64,000 nt of DNA from Fluviibacter phosphoraccumulans_A (GTDB lineage: Bacteria; Pseudomonadota; Gammaproteobacteria; Burkholderiales; Rhodocyclaceae). The DNA lies in the NCBI GenBank assembly GCA_036287865.1, contig CP126743.1, forward strand, positions 62,001 through 126,000, read 5' to 3'. The translations under genes were made by a program, and so were the position numbers. A model generated the notes under the pieces. The model made no database searches, was not told where the DNA came from, and worked only from the letters and a program-made list of their open reading frames with translations. Shown one piece after another: positions 1-9,272 of this stretch (the first letter of the stretch is position 1; the number at the start of each line of letters is the position of its first letter).

Positions 1-3000
1 GTGTTGCGAACCCGTCCACTCGACGTGCTTGGCAATCAGCTCTTTGAGCAGATCTTCATCGCGCATCGTGAAGTGACGTAGATCCACGGCACCGTACTCG
101 GTATCTTCACCGAACTCTGATGCATCGGCTGCGGTACGCTCAGCGGACAGTGGCTCAAGTGCGACTTGCGCCATGTTGCAACGGCTGGCGAATTTGCCAT
201 CGACGTCATAAACGTAAGCAAAACCGCCCGACATACCCGCGCCGAAGTTGCGGCCTGTCTCACCCAGCACAACCACCGTACCGCCAGTCATGTATTCACA
301 ACCATGGTCGCCAACGCCTTCAACAACAGCCGTTGCGCCGGGGTTACGAACGGCAAAGCGTTCGCCACCCACACCACTGAAATAGGCTTCACCATCGGTA
401 GCACCATAGAGCACGTTGTTGCCAACGATGATGTTGTCTTGCGTTTCGCCACGGAAAGCTGCTGGTGGACGAACCACAATGCGACCGCCCGACAGACCAT
501 TACCCACATAGTCATTGCCTTCGCCTTCGAGGACGAAGTTCACGCCATTGGCCAGGAAGGCACCAAAACTCTGGCCTGTGGTACCGTGCAGACGAATCGT
601 TAACGTACCATCAGGCAAACCTGCGCCGCCATGACGCTTGGCGATCTCGCCAGACAGCATGGCACCCGCACTGCGGTTCAGGTTGCGGATCGGGAAGTCC
701 AGCGTTTGCTTTTCTTTGCGACCGATGGCCGGTTGCGCGGCACGAATCAGTTCGTGATCCAGCGCGCGTTCCAGGCCATGGTCTTGTGTTTCGGCGTGAC
801 GGATGGCCACTTCTTCTGGAACAGCCGGCATGTGGAAAAATCTTGGAGAAATCCAGACCCTTGGCCTTCCAGTGTTCAATACAGGCACGCGTATCCAGCA
901 GATCGGCACGACCCACCAGATCATCAAAGCGGCTAATACCCATCGTGGCCATCAGCTTGCGCACTTCTTCCGCAATAAAGAAGAAGTTGACCACGTGTTC
1001 TGGCTGATCGCTAAAGCGCTTGCGCAATTCAGGGTCTTGCGTTGCCACGCCTACCGGACAGGTGTTCAGATGACACTTACGCATCATGATGCAACCAGTG
1101 ACCACCAGCGGCGCTGTTGCGAAACCGAATTCATCAGCACCCAGCAGCGCGCCGATAACGACGTCACGACCTGTCTTCAATTGGCCGTCTGTTTGCAGGC
1201 GGACACGGCCGCGCAGACGATTGAGGACCAGTGTTTGCTGGGCTTCAGCCAAACCGAGTTCCCATGGGGCACCACAATGCTTCACCGAAGAAATCGGCGA
1301 AGCTCCGGTACCGCCGTCATGGCCAGCAACCACAATGTGATCATCCTTAGCCTTAGCAACACTAGCCGCTACGGTACCCACACCCACTTCTGCCACCAGT
1401 TTTACCGACACCGAAGCCACCGAGTTGGTGTTCTTCAGATCGTGGATGAGCTGCGCCAGATCTTCGATCGAGTAAATATCGTGGTGCGGCGGTGGCGAAA
1501 TCAGACCAACGCCCGGCACCGAGTGACGTAAGAAGCCGATGTATTCGCTGACCTTATGGCCTGGCAGCTGACCGCCTTCACCAGGCTTGGCACCTTGTGC
1601 CATCTTGATCTGGATCTGATCCGAGTTGGCCAGGTATTCAGCCGTTACACCGAAACGGCCCGAAGCGACCTGCTTGATCGAAGAGCGCAGCGAATCGCCC
1701 GCCTTCAATTCCAGATCGGCTTCAATACATCCCTTGCCGATAATATCGGAAAGCTTTTCACCCACCTTAACCTTGCGGAAACGGTTTGCATCTTCACCGC
1801 CTTCAACCGTATTCGACTTACCGCTGATACGGTTCATGGCGACAGCCAGCGTGGTGTGTGCTTCAGTCGAAATCGAACCTAGCGACATGGCGCCCGTAGC
1901 AAAGCGCTTAACGATTTCGCTCACATGCTTTACTTCGGCGCACGCTGACGATCAACATTGCGATCCGACAGGATCAACACGTTATAACCTTCGCCCACAC
2001 TGGCTTCGGCACGCGCACACAGTGCGTCGAGCGCAGCCTGGCAACCGTCGGTGCCTTCGCTCGCCGGGAAGGTGGTGTCCAGCACCAGCACACGGAACTT
2101 GCCGTTCGTGAGTTTGTCGATCTGACGCAGTTTGGCCAGGTCGGCTGACGACAGCACAGGCTGCTCGACTTCCAGACGCAGCGGCGGCTCTTCACCGGCT
2201 TTGACTTCGATACCCAGCAAATTCGGACGCGGGCCGATAAACGACATCGTCGACATGACGATTTCTTCACGGATCGGGTCGATCGGCGGGTTGGTCACCT
2301 GGGCAAACAACTGCTTGAAGTAGTTGTAGAGCAGCTTATTCTTGTCCGAAAGCACCGGCAGCGGGCTGTCATTACCCATGGAGCCGGTGGCTTCTTCAGC
2401 GTTGCTGGCTATAGGCGCCAAAATGAACTTGATGTCTTCCTGGGTATAGCCGAATGCCTGTTGCGTATGCAGCAGCGACTCACGCAGACCTTCGGTATCT
2501 TCAACTCCCGGGAGCGTATGCAGATGCTGACGGCTCTTTTCGATCCACTGACGATACGGACGTGCGGTCGAGATGCTCTTCTTCAGTTCTTCATCATCAA
2601 CAATACGGCCTTGTTCCAGATCGATGAGGAACATCTTGCCCGGTTGCAGACGCCACTTCTTATTCACTTCTTCCTGCGGGAAGGTCAGCACGCCCATTTC
2701 GGAGGCGAGCATGACGATGACATCATCGGTGATCTGATAACGGGCCGGACGCAGACCATTACGGTCCAGCGTGGCGCCGATCATGCGACCATCGGTGAAA
2801 GCCACGGCGGCAGGGCCGTCCCACGGCTCCATCATGGCAGCGTTGTATTCGTAGAAGGCACGACGCTCTTCGTCCATCAGCGGGTTTTCAGCCCAAGCTT
2901 CCGGAATCAGCATCATCATGGCCTGCGGCATCGAATAACCACCCATGACAAGCAGTTCGAGGGCGTTATCGAAACAGGCCGAGTCAGGCTGACCTTCAAC

Positions 3001-3830
3001 GATCAGCGGCCATCGCCTTCTGACGGGCGCGCATCCAGTTGACGTTGCCGCGCACGGTGTTGATTTCGCCGTTGTGGGCGATCATGCGGAACGGGTGTGC
3101 CAGATCCCAGGTTGGGAAGGTATTAGTCGAGAAACACTGGTGAACCAGTGCAATACCCGAAACCAGACCCGGATTCTGCAGATCCAGGAAGTAGGCGCCC
3201 ACCTGATTGGCCAGCAGCATGCCCTTGTAAACCATAGTGCGCGACGATAGCGACGGCAGATAGAACTTGCTTACCATCTTCGAGCTTCAGTTTGCGTACC
3301 GCATGTTCGGCGCGCTTACGCACCACAAACAGCTTACGTTCGAAAGCATCCTGATCTTTCAGCGATTCCGGACGACCAATAAAGACTTGACGGGTCACTG
3401 GCTCCAGATCACGGGCTGCTTGCGCCAGAATCAAGGTGTCCACCGGCACATCGCGCCAGCCGAGGAATTCCAGACCTTCTTCATGAATGATACGGGCCAG
3501 TACGGATTCGCACGTCTTGCGGCCAGTGACCGATTGCGGCAGAAACACATTGCCTACGGCATAGTGGTCAACCGGCGGCAAACGCAGACCCTGCTTGGCG
3601 CGTTCTGCGCGCAGGAAGGCATCCGGCAGCTGAATCAGAATCCCGGCGCCATCGCCGAGCATGGGGTCATAACCTGTAGCGCCACGATGTTCGAGGTTTT
3701 CCAGGATCAGCAGACTATTCTCGACGATATCGTGACTCTTCTCATTCTTAATGTGCGCAACAAAACCGACGCCGCAGGCATCGCGTTCGTTCACCGGGTT
3801 ATATAAACCCTGATGCTCAGGTACTCCCAT
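1..3830 (-). pseudogene. gltB: glutamate synthase large subunit, multiply broken, C-terminus beyond left edge
   Basis: The large (GOGAT) subunit transfers glutamine amide nitrogen to 2-oxoglutarate. The start at 3830 follows an AAGGA ribosome site. The glutaminase nucleophile is Cys19 in the RDACGVGF motif. At least four lesions are visible. A one-base frameshift lies near 3262-3280. A short deletion with a frame change near 3000-3020 joins RARQKAMA to PLIVEGQ. A large deletion near 1925-1935 joins DRNVDRQRAP directly to VSEIVKRFATGAMS, so about 250 residues of the central domain are missing by family comparison. An extra T lies in a T run (plus-strand A run 836-840). Frames on either side of each break remain recognisable, including HNGEINTVRGN, the FMN-domain GAKPGEGGQLPG and the C-terminal beta-helix down to base 1. 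Conserved positions are also changed, for example SNTVEGGED where SNTGEGGED is usual. The product cannot be functional. gltD would lie to the left. Confidence 0.93.
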
Positions 3831-3859
3831 GTACTTATCCTTCTATCAATCCATGAACC

Positions 3860-3875
3860 CGCCGGCAAACCGGCG
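3860..3875. promoter_or_regulatory. short hairpin in the gltB leader
   Basis: A perfect 6-bp stem (CGCCGG / CCGGCG) around a CAAA loop lies about 30 bases upstream of the gltB start, and would be in its 5' leader. A TTTGG...CCAAA dyad follows at 3896-3915 and could be an operator. I recognise no specific regulator site, and the rest of 3876-4052 shows no gene. Confidence 0.3.
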
Positions 3876-4052
3876 ACGCACAAAAGTGATCTTTATTTGG
3901 GCACAATGCACCAAAATGAACCGGCCAACATACTCCCAAACCCCCTTGCAATTCGAGACGCTGCACCGCAAAAAAGGGCAATTTCCGGAATTTTTTTAGG
4001 GAGATGGCGTTTAAGCCACAGATTCTTACGCAATGAGCGTGCCAAAATCACC

Positions 4053-4075
4053 CAAAAGGGTCGTTTATCGACCCC
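4053..4075 (-). terminator. probable intrinsic terminator after aroB
   Basis: Read on the minus strand just past the aroB stop, a GGGTCG-ATAAA-CGACCC hairpin is followed by TTTT. The stem is only six base pairs and the T run is short, so this is a moderate candidate. It would separate aroB from gltB. Confidence 0.45.
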
Positions 4076-4095
4076 AACCACCTTGTTAATGGTGA

Positions 4096-5259
4096 TTAAT
4101 TACAGGTAGGCGGTACCGCAAGTGCATCGGGTGATGCAGCCAAACCAGAAACCACGGTCGCCATAATGGCTGCATCATCCGCATCTGCCGAAACGACCGC
4201 CTGACCAATGGCCTTCAGCAGCACCAGACGCATCACACCGGCACTCACTTTTTTGTCATGGCGCATTAAATCAAGATAGCGTTCGGCACTGGCGGACTGC
4301 GTTGATTCCAACCACGGCCCAGTGACCGGCAGACCAACGCGCTCAAAAAGTGCCTTGATGCGCTGCACCGCTGGCTGATCTAGCCAACCCAGTGACTCAG
4401 AAAGCAAAGCGGCCATCACAGTGCCGGCGGCAACGGCCTCACCATGCAACCAGCTGCCATAGCCCATACCGGTTTCAATGGCGTGACCAAAGGTATGCCC
4501 CAGATTGAGCAATGCCCGCTCACCCGCTTCGCGCTCATCACGTGCAACAACATCCGCCTTATGGGCGCACGATTGGTACACGGCTTGCGCCAGCAGGATT
4601 TTATCCCGTTGCATTAGCCCTTCGGCATGTTGTTCCAGCCAACGGAAAAACGCCTCATCCCGGATCAAGCCGTATTTGATTACTTCCGACATGCCGGCGG
4701 CCACTTCACGTGGCGGCAGCGTATCCAGCGTATCCAGATCAGCCAGCACCAACTTGGGTTGGTAGAACGCACCAATCATGTTCTTGCCCTGCGGGTGGTT
4801 AATCGCTGTTTTGCCACCCACCGAGGAATCTACCTGCGACAACAATGTTGTCGGCACCTGAATAAACGGGGCGCCGCGCTGATAGCAGGCCGCCGCAAAA
4901 CCCACCAGATCGCCAATCACGCCGCCACCCAGGGCGATCAACGCCGTCCCGCGTTTGCAACGATTTTCCAATAGCGCATCAAAAACCGTGTTCAAAGTTT
5001 CCCACGACTTATACTCCTCACCATCGGGCAGCACTACCGGGAACACCGGGCAACCCAGCTCAGCCAATGTTGCCAGCACCTTATCCAGATACAGTAGTGC
5101 CACGGTGGTGTTCGTAATCACCACGGCACCCATCTTGGGGTTGATGTGCGGCGTCCACAGCGCGGCATTGCCCAGCAAGTCACAACCAATGTGGATCGGG
5201 TAACTGCGCTCATCCAGCGCAACGGTCAAAGTCTGGTGCGTTGTATTCATAGTTGCCAT
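4096..5259 (-). CDS. aroB: 3-dehydroquinate synthase
   Basis: Converts DAHP to 3-dehydroquinate, the second step of the shikimate pathway, in the cytoplasm. The protein has 387 residues, slightly longer than the usual 360-370 because of extra C-terminal residues. The NAD-binding segment GGGVIGDLVGF lies at 111-121, followed by DSSVGGKTAIN (about 144-154). The three zinc ligands expected for the family are present: Glu192 (SEVIKYG), His255 (GHTFGH) and His272 (LHGE). The ATG at 5259 is chosen because AGGG lies about 13 bases upstream. An internal ATG at 5250 is possible. It follows aroK by 11 bases in the usual aroKB pair. No lesion was found. Confidence 0.96.
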   Translation of the reverse strand: MATMNTTHQTLTVALDERSYPIHIGCDLLGNAALWTPHINPKMGAVVITNTTVALLYLDKVLATLAELGCPVFPVVLPDGEEYKSWETLNTVFDALLENRCKRGTALIALGGGVIGDLVGFAAACYQRGAPFIQVPTTLLSQVDSSVGGKTAINHPQGKNMIGAFYQPKLVLADLDTLDTLPPREVAAGMSEVIKYGLIRDEAFFRWLEQHAEGLMQRDKILLAQAVYQSCAHKADVVARDEREAGERALLNLGHTFGHAIETGMGYGSWLHGEAVAAGTVMAALLSESLGWLDQPAVQRIKALFERVGLPVTGPWLESTQSASAERYLDLMRHDKKVSAGVMRLVLLKAIGQAVVSADADDAAIMATVVSGLAASPDALAVPPTCN

Positions 5260-5270
5260 TTTATGCCGCC

Positions 5271-5801
5271 CTAGCGGTCTATGCGGCTAATTTCACCCAG
5301 AATGGCCTGAACCACCTGCTGGGGTGCACCACGGCCCGTTTCTACGATGGCATGTGCCACCTCGCGATAAAGCGGGTCGCGCACGGCATAGAGCTCGCGC
5401 AAACGCGTTAACGGGTCTTCCACATTGAGCAAAGGGCGGGTGCGATCATGCTTGGTGCGTTCAGCCAGCAACTCGGGGCGGGCGTTCAGATAAACCACAA
5501 AACCACGGTTACGTAGCACTTCGCGGTTTTCTGGCTTGAGCACAATGCCGCCGCCTGTGCTCAGCACCAGATCCTTTTCCTGCGCCAGATCAGCCAGCAC
5601 TTCCTGCTCTCTGCGGCGAAAGCCATCTTCGCCCTCGATCTCAAAAATTACCGGGATTGTGACCCCGTTGCGCTTTTCAATTTCGTGATCGGTATCCACA
5701 AAGCGCTTGCCTAGGCGGCGGGCTAGAATTCGCCCTACCGTGGATTTACCGGCGCCCATCAGGCCCACAAGAAAGATGTTTTCAGGAAGTGCAATCGTCA
5801 T
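5271..5801 (-). CDS. aroK: shikimate kinase
   Basis: Phosphorylates shikimate at the 3-hydroxyl using ATP, upstream of chorismate. The 176-residue protein has the Walker A loop GLMGAGKST at 13-21, the shikimate-binding acidic motif DTDHEIE near 36-42, the STGGG substrate loop near 81-85 and a lid arginine in KHDRTRPLL. Length and order are normal and the frame is intact. It starts 13 bases after the stop of the pilQ remnant, preserving the classic pilQ-aroK-aroB arrangement although pilQ itself has been lost. Confidence 0.96.
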   Translation of the reverse strand: MTIALPENIFLVGLMGAGKSTVGRILARRLGKRFVDTDHEIEKRNGVTIPVIFEIEGEDGFRRREQEVLADLAQEKDLVLSTGGGIVLKPENREVLRNRGFVVYLNARPELLAERTKHDRTRPLLNVEDPLTRLRELYAVRDPLYREVAHAIVETGRGAPQQVVQAILGEISRIDR

Positions 5802-5813
5802 ACTAAAAAATGC

Positions 5814-5999
5814 TCAAGGACCCGTCGTGCCGCCCGCTACGATCTGTGGCGAAATAAACACCAGCAGCTCTCGGCGCTGTTCGGTGGTCGACCGGTATTT
5901 GAAAAAGTTGCCAATGAAGGGGATGTCCCCGAGAAAGGGAACCTGTGTGACGAGATTATCCACTTTCTTAATTAAAACGCCTCGACAAACAAAGATGTG
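5814..5999 (-). pseudogene. pilQ: C-terminal stump of type IV pilus secretin
   Basis: An open stretch of 62 codons directly upstream of aroK encodes the secretin C-terminal signature: KVDNLVTQVPFLGDIPFIG, then NFFKYRSTTEQ and RRELLVFISPQIV. PilQ forms the outer-membrane pore of type IV pili, and pilMNOPQ normally precede aroK in betaproteobacteria. Here an in-frame TGA at 6000-6002 closes the frame and the upstream sequence is unrelated AT-rich DNA leading to hxsA. More than 600 codons of pilQ and all of pilMNOP are absent at this site. The first residues (HIFVCRGVLIKK) are less certain secretin sequence. It could be another secretin, but the aroK linkage favours pilQ. Confidence 0.82.
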
Positions 6000-6018
6000 T
6001 CAAATTTGTTTGCATTAA

Positions 6019-6047
6019 TTGACATAATTAATATAGAGGACTAGTCT
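6019..6047 (+). promoter_or_regulatory. possible promoter for the HXS cluster
   Basis: A perfect TTGACA lies at 6019-6024, with a weak TAGTCT -10 candidate after 17 bases at 6042-6047, about 43 bases before the hxsA start, in AT-rich DNA. No good Shine-Dalgarno sequence precedes hxsA; the nearest G-rich run is GGGG about 20 bases upstream. Confidence 0.3.
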
Positions 6048-6089
6048 TCAGTAATTAGTAAGCATCGGGGTACGCAAATAAAAAAATTT

Positions 6090-6365
6090 ATGTCTAAGTT
6101 TGCGGCTATAGCAGCCGGGTTTGCCGCAACGCAAGCCGATGCCGCTGTTCCTGCTTATGTTGCACCGGCAAATGACGCTAGCGTGGTCTCGAGCGCGACA
6201 CACATCATGTCGCCAGCTCCAACGCGCGAGTTCTCCACGGCGGAAGATCGGGATTTCATTATTCAAAAAATTGGTGCAAATGGGCAATTGACTCAGTATC
6301 ACTACTCTCATGCGTCGCACGCCTCCCACAGATCTCACGCGTCACACTATTCGAGCCGTTACTAA
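6090..6365 (+). CDS. hxsA: His-Xaa-Ser repeat peptide HxsA (probable radical-SAM substrate)
   Basis: The 91-residue product begins with a short positively charged end and an Ala-rich segment (AAIAAGFAATQADA) resembling a signal peptide. It has a variable middle and ends in a tail of six His-Xaa-Ser units (HYS, HAS, HAS, HRS, HAS, HYS) with serine and tyrosine at the end. This layout and the position before hxsD, hxsB and hxsC match the HxsA family, thought to be modified by the paired radical-SAM enzymes. The chemistry and biological role are unknown. The frame is intact, unlike its presumed maturases. It is small for the family, so the assignment rests on the repeat and the neighbours. Confidence 0.85.
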   Translation: MSKFAAIAAGFAATQADAAVPAYVAPANDASVVSSATHIMSPAPTREFSTAEDRDFIIQKIGANGQLTQYHYSHASHASHRSHASHYSSRY

Positions 6366-6386
6366 CGAATTAACACCTTAAAAATT

Positions 6387-6410
6387 GCCGGCCAATGAGC
6401 CAGCTTTTTG
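6387..6410 (+). terminator. candidate attenuating terminator between hxsA and hxsD
   Basis: GCCGGC (6387-6392) and GCCAGC (6399-6404) can form a six-pair stem with one mismatch and a six-base loop, followed directly by TTTTTGGTTTTT. Its place between a small precursor gene and its modifying enzymes fits partial termination that would give more precursor than enzyme transcript. The stem is modest. Confidence 0.42.
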
Positions 6411-6427
6411 GTTTTTGGAATAGAAAA

Positions 6428-6711
6428 ATGTCATTGCTCAAACTGGATACAAATGCGTACTCACTAGAATCAGTGCAAAAGACTGTTACAGATTTATTGA
6501 CAGGATAGCGGTACAAATCAGCATTGAAGATGGCCAAATTCATTGCAGCATAGACCCAATAAAAGCAGATGCTAACCTTGATCACATTCTCACGGATTTT
6601 AAGCGCGAGCTACTCGACCAAGAGTTACGCTTCAAAATAAAAACCGAAACAGAAGATGTCCGCAACCTCATACTTGCCCTGGCTTTTTCCAGAAGCGGGC
6701 TACAGGAATGA
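6428..6711 (+). pseudogene. hxsD: His-Xaa-Ser system protein HxsD, frameshifted
   Basis: HxsD is the small conserved partner of the HXS radical-SAM pair, of unknown mechanism. From the ATG at 6428 (GGA eleven bases upstream) the frame reads MSLLKLDTNAYSLESVQKT and then meets TAG at 6506-6508. One frame over, the sequence continues as CYRFIDRIAVQISIEDGQIH and ends in ...DFKRELLDQELRFKI...VRNLILALAFSRSGLQE. This matches the family's LLNDYxLRE-type motif and usual C-terminus. A single-base loss near 6480-6488 (around AAGACTGTT) therefore explains the break. The restored length of about 94 residues is normal. Its TGA overlaps the hxsB ATG (ATGA), showing an original translationally coupled operon. 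Confidence 0.83.
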
Positions 6712-8116
6712 GCAAGTTCAAGCCTATCGGCGAATACAGAGCTGTAGAAAAGGGATATAGCCTCCTTCCTTTCAAATTCGAGAGACTTTCTGACGACAAT
6801 GTTGTAGTCACAAACCAAGTGGGCGAGTTTGCTTTCATTACTCTCGCCCAACTAACTGAGTTGGTTGAGAAACGACTAAACAGCAACACGCCCGAGTATT
6901 CTAGACTTCGCTCGATCCAAGTCCCAAGGGAAAACCATGATCAATGGGCTATAGATCTGCTCGCACTCAAAACGAGAACACGCCTGCTGCCACTAAGAAA
7001 CTTCACTAATTTGCATCTTTTTATCGTCACATTAAGATGTGATCATAGTTGCCAATATTGCCAAGTCTCAAGGCAGTCCGACGACAAAACAGCTTTTGAT
7101 ATGACGCAAGAAATTGCTGACAAAGGGCTAGATATTGTCTTTAGATCGCCTAACAAGGCAGTCAAAATTGAATTTCAAGGCGGTAAGCCACTTCTCAACT
7201 TCGACTTAATTAAACACATCGTCGAAAGCGCAGAAGAACGAAATGTTGCCGCCCAAAAAGAGCTCCAGTTTGTTATAGCAACAACCTTGTCGCTAGCCAC
7301 AACCGAGATTCTCGAATATTGCAAATCTCACAATATTCTTCTTTCGGCATCTCTCGATGGCCCCGAAGACTTGCACAACAAGAACCAACCAAGACCTGGG
7401 CGTGACAGCTATGCCAAGTTCGCGGCCGGCCTTGCTCAAGCGCGTGAAATAGTTGGCATTGATTCTGTTTCAGCACTCATGACAACTTCACCCGCCAGCA
7501 TGAATCGAGTTACAGAAATAATTGACGAGTATTTGGCGTTTGGATTCGATGGCATTTTCTTAAGGCACCTATCTCCATATGGCTTTGCCATAAAGAGGGG
7601 ATGGAATACATATTAAATCTCAACATGTAGGGAATACGCTTCACCGAGCAATACTCGACCATAATTCTCACCAAGATGCTCACCGTAAACGATCCTGGTT
7701 TCGTCGACTTAATGAATCCATCCGGCGCAGGCATCTCTGCCGTTGTCTTCAATTACGATGGCGATGTGTACGCATCTGATGAAAGCAGAATGCTCCACGA
7801 GATGGGAGACTCCTCCTTCAGGATTGGGAATCTTCATAAAAACTCGTATGAAGAAATTTTCACGTCAGAATCACTACTTACTGCACTAGAGGACTCTTTC
7901 ACCCTCTCTGCTCCGATGTGCTCAGACTGCGCTTTCGAGCCATGGTACGGCGCCGATCCCGTTTTTCACCATGCAACTTTCGGCGACGTCTTGGGCAAGA
8001 AACCTGAGTCAGAGTTTTGCAAACGCTCAATGGGAGTTGTCAGGTTTTTACTAGATAAGATCGGAAACAGCCCAGAGTCTCTCGCAATCTTTAGGCGATG
8101 GGTAAACAAATGCTAA
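6708..8116 (+). pseudogene. hxsB: His-Xaa-Ser system radical-SAM maturase HxsB, broken
   Basis: HxsB is one of two dissimilar radical-SAM enzymes of the HXS system. The N-terminal part is open for 302 codons and holds the CxxxCxxC cluster motif (RCDHSCQYCQ, bases 7038-7067). It then has an EFQGGKPLLNF motif, where the family has Glu at the Lys. The frame ends at 7614-7616. The rest is read one frame over, from about GMEYILNLN. Between SPYGFAIK and GMEYI about 20-25 family residues are missing, so a short deletion plus frame change lies near 7595. The second frame has a TAG at 7628-7630 and then runs intact to 8116. The C-terminal SPASM-like region keeps MCSDCAF but has WYGADP where a Cys before the Gly is expected. 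Confidence 0.87.
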
Positions 8117-9272
8117 CCCTTTCCGGAAACGTCCTTGCAAGCTCAGACCTTGTGGGCGGTGAAACACCATCCCGAAAACTCTTTAGCCTCACGACAAATA
8201 ATTGGCTTCCGGCAAGCATTAAAAACAAAAGGAGTATCTGCATAAAGGCACGGGTGGCTTGCCTGATGGCTACTTGCATTACGTTTTCATCGGATCGAAA
8301 CACGACAGCCTATCTCTCGAATTAAGCTACACAGTCCTTCCTGAGTCGTTTGGATATCTTGAAGATGATGACGTGATTGCCATCTCAAAAAATTCGGCGC
8401 GCACTTTGTTTCGAGCGGCATCAACCCATAACAGCATTTTATTAACGGAGCGGTGCAACCACTACTGTCTAATGTGCTCATAACCTCCAAAGCGCCAAGA
8501 TGACACCTGGCTCTTAGCAGAGGCTTACGAAGCTATTCGACTCATTCCCAGAGACTCAACCAGTCTTGGGCTTACATGTGGCGAACCAACCTTGTATGGC
8601 GCTGACTTTATTGACTTGGTTCGGCACATAAAATCTTGGCTTCCACATACAAGTTTGCATATTCTCTCCAACGGAAGAACATTTTCTGACATTAGCTTTG
8701 CTCGCAGCTACGCGCGAATCTCGCATCCGGATGCAATGTTAGGTATACCTATATATTCATCCGACCCAGCTAGGCATGATTACATTGTCCAAGCGGAAGG
8801 TGCTTTCGATGAAACTATTCGCGGAATTCTCAATCTAAAAAAACTGAATCAACGCGTTGAGATTCGAGTAGTCATCCACAAACAATCCTACGAGGGTCTA
8901 CCAGCGCTTGCGGACTTTATTACTAGAAATCTGCTTTTTGTCGATCAGGTCGCGCTCATGGGATTGGAGATGACCGGATTTACGCTGGCTAACCGTGATG
9001 CTTTATGGGTTGACCCAGCAGCCTATCAGGCTGAGCTACTAGCCGCTGTCGAGACACTTGATGCCTTCCAGGTTCCCGTATCGATATACAACCACCAACT
9101 ATGCTTGCTACCGCAATCAATTCATAGATTCAACGTTAAATCTATTTCTGACTGGAAAAACGAATTCGCGCCAGAATGCTCTGGCTGCATTCGTAGACAC
9201 GATTGCGGAGGGTTCTTTACTTCGGGCATCGTCAATCAATACAGCCCATCGATTAGGCCATTTCATGAGTGA
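8110..9272 (+). pseudogene. hxsC: His-Xaa-Ser system radical-SAM maturase HxsC, broken
   Basis: HxsC is the second radical-SAM enzyme of the pair. The ATG at 8110 overlaps the hxsB end by seven bases and gives MLTLSGNVLASSD. A frameshift near 8235-8255 moves the sequence to a frame beginning KGTGGLPDGYLHYVF. That frame carries the CxxxCxxC motif (ERCNHYCLMCS) and is stopped by TAA at 8481-8483, most simply CAA (Gln) to TAA since the family reads MCSQPPK. The frame then continues unbroken with IRLIPRD, a LTCGEPTLYG segment (family LTGGEPTLYG), the MLGIPIYSSDP and EIRVVIHKQSYE motifs, and a CSGCIRRHDCGGFF cysteine motif to 9272. Without the lesions the length of about 387 residues is normal. 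Confidence 0.88.

Noticed and set aside
166..603. Long plus-strand open frames opposite gltB
   Set aside because: They lie antisense to recognisable GltB sequence and show no family features; similar shadows occur opposite argS, amtB and others.
3831..4095. A dgt-like or other gene between aroB and gltB
   Set aside because: The 265 bases show only short unrelated frames, a leader hairpin and a probable terminator.
6286..6365. DNA tandem repeat or CRISPR-like array in the hxsA 3' end
   Set aside because: Repetition is at the protein level (His-Xaa-Ser); the DNA units differ and there are no spacers.
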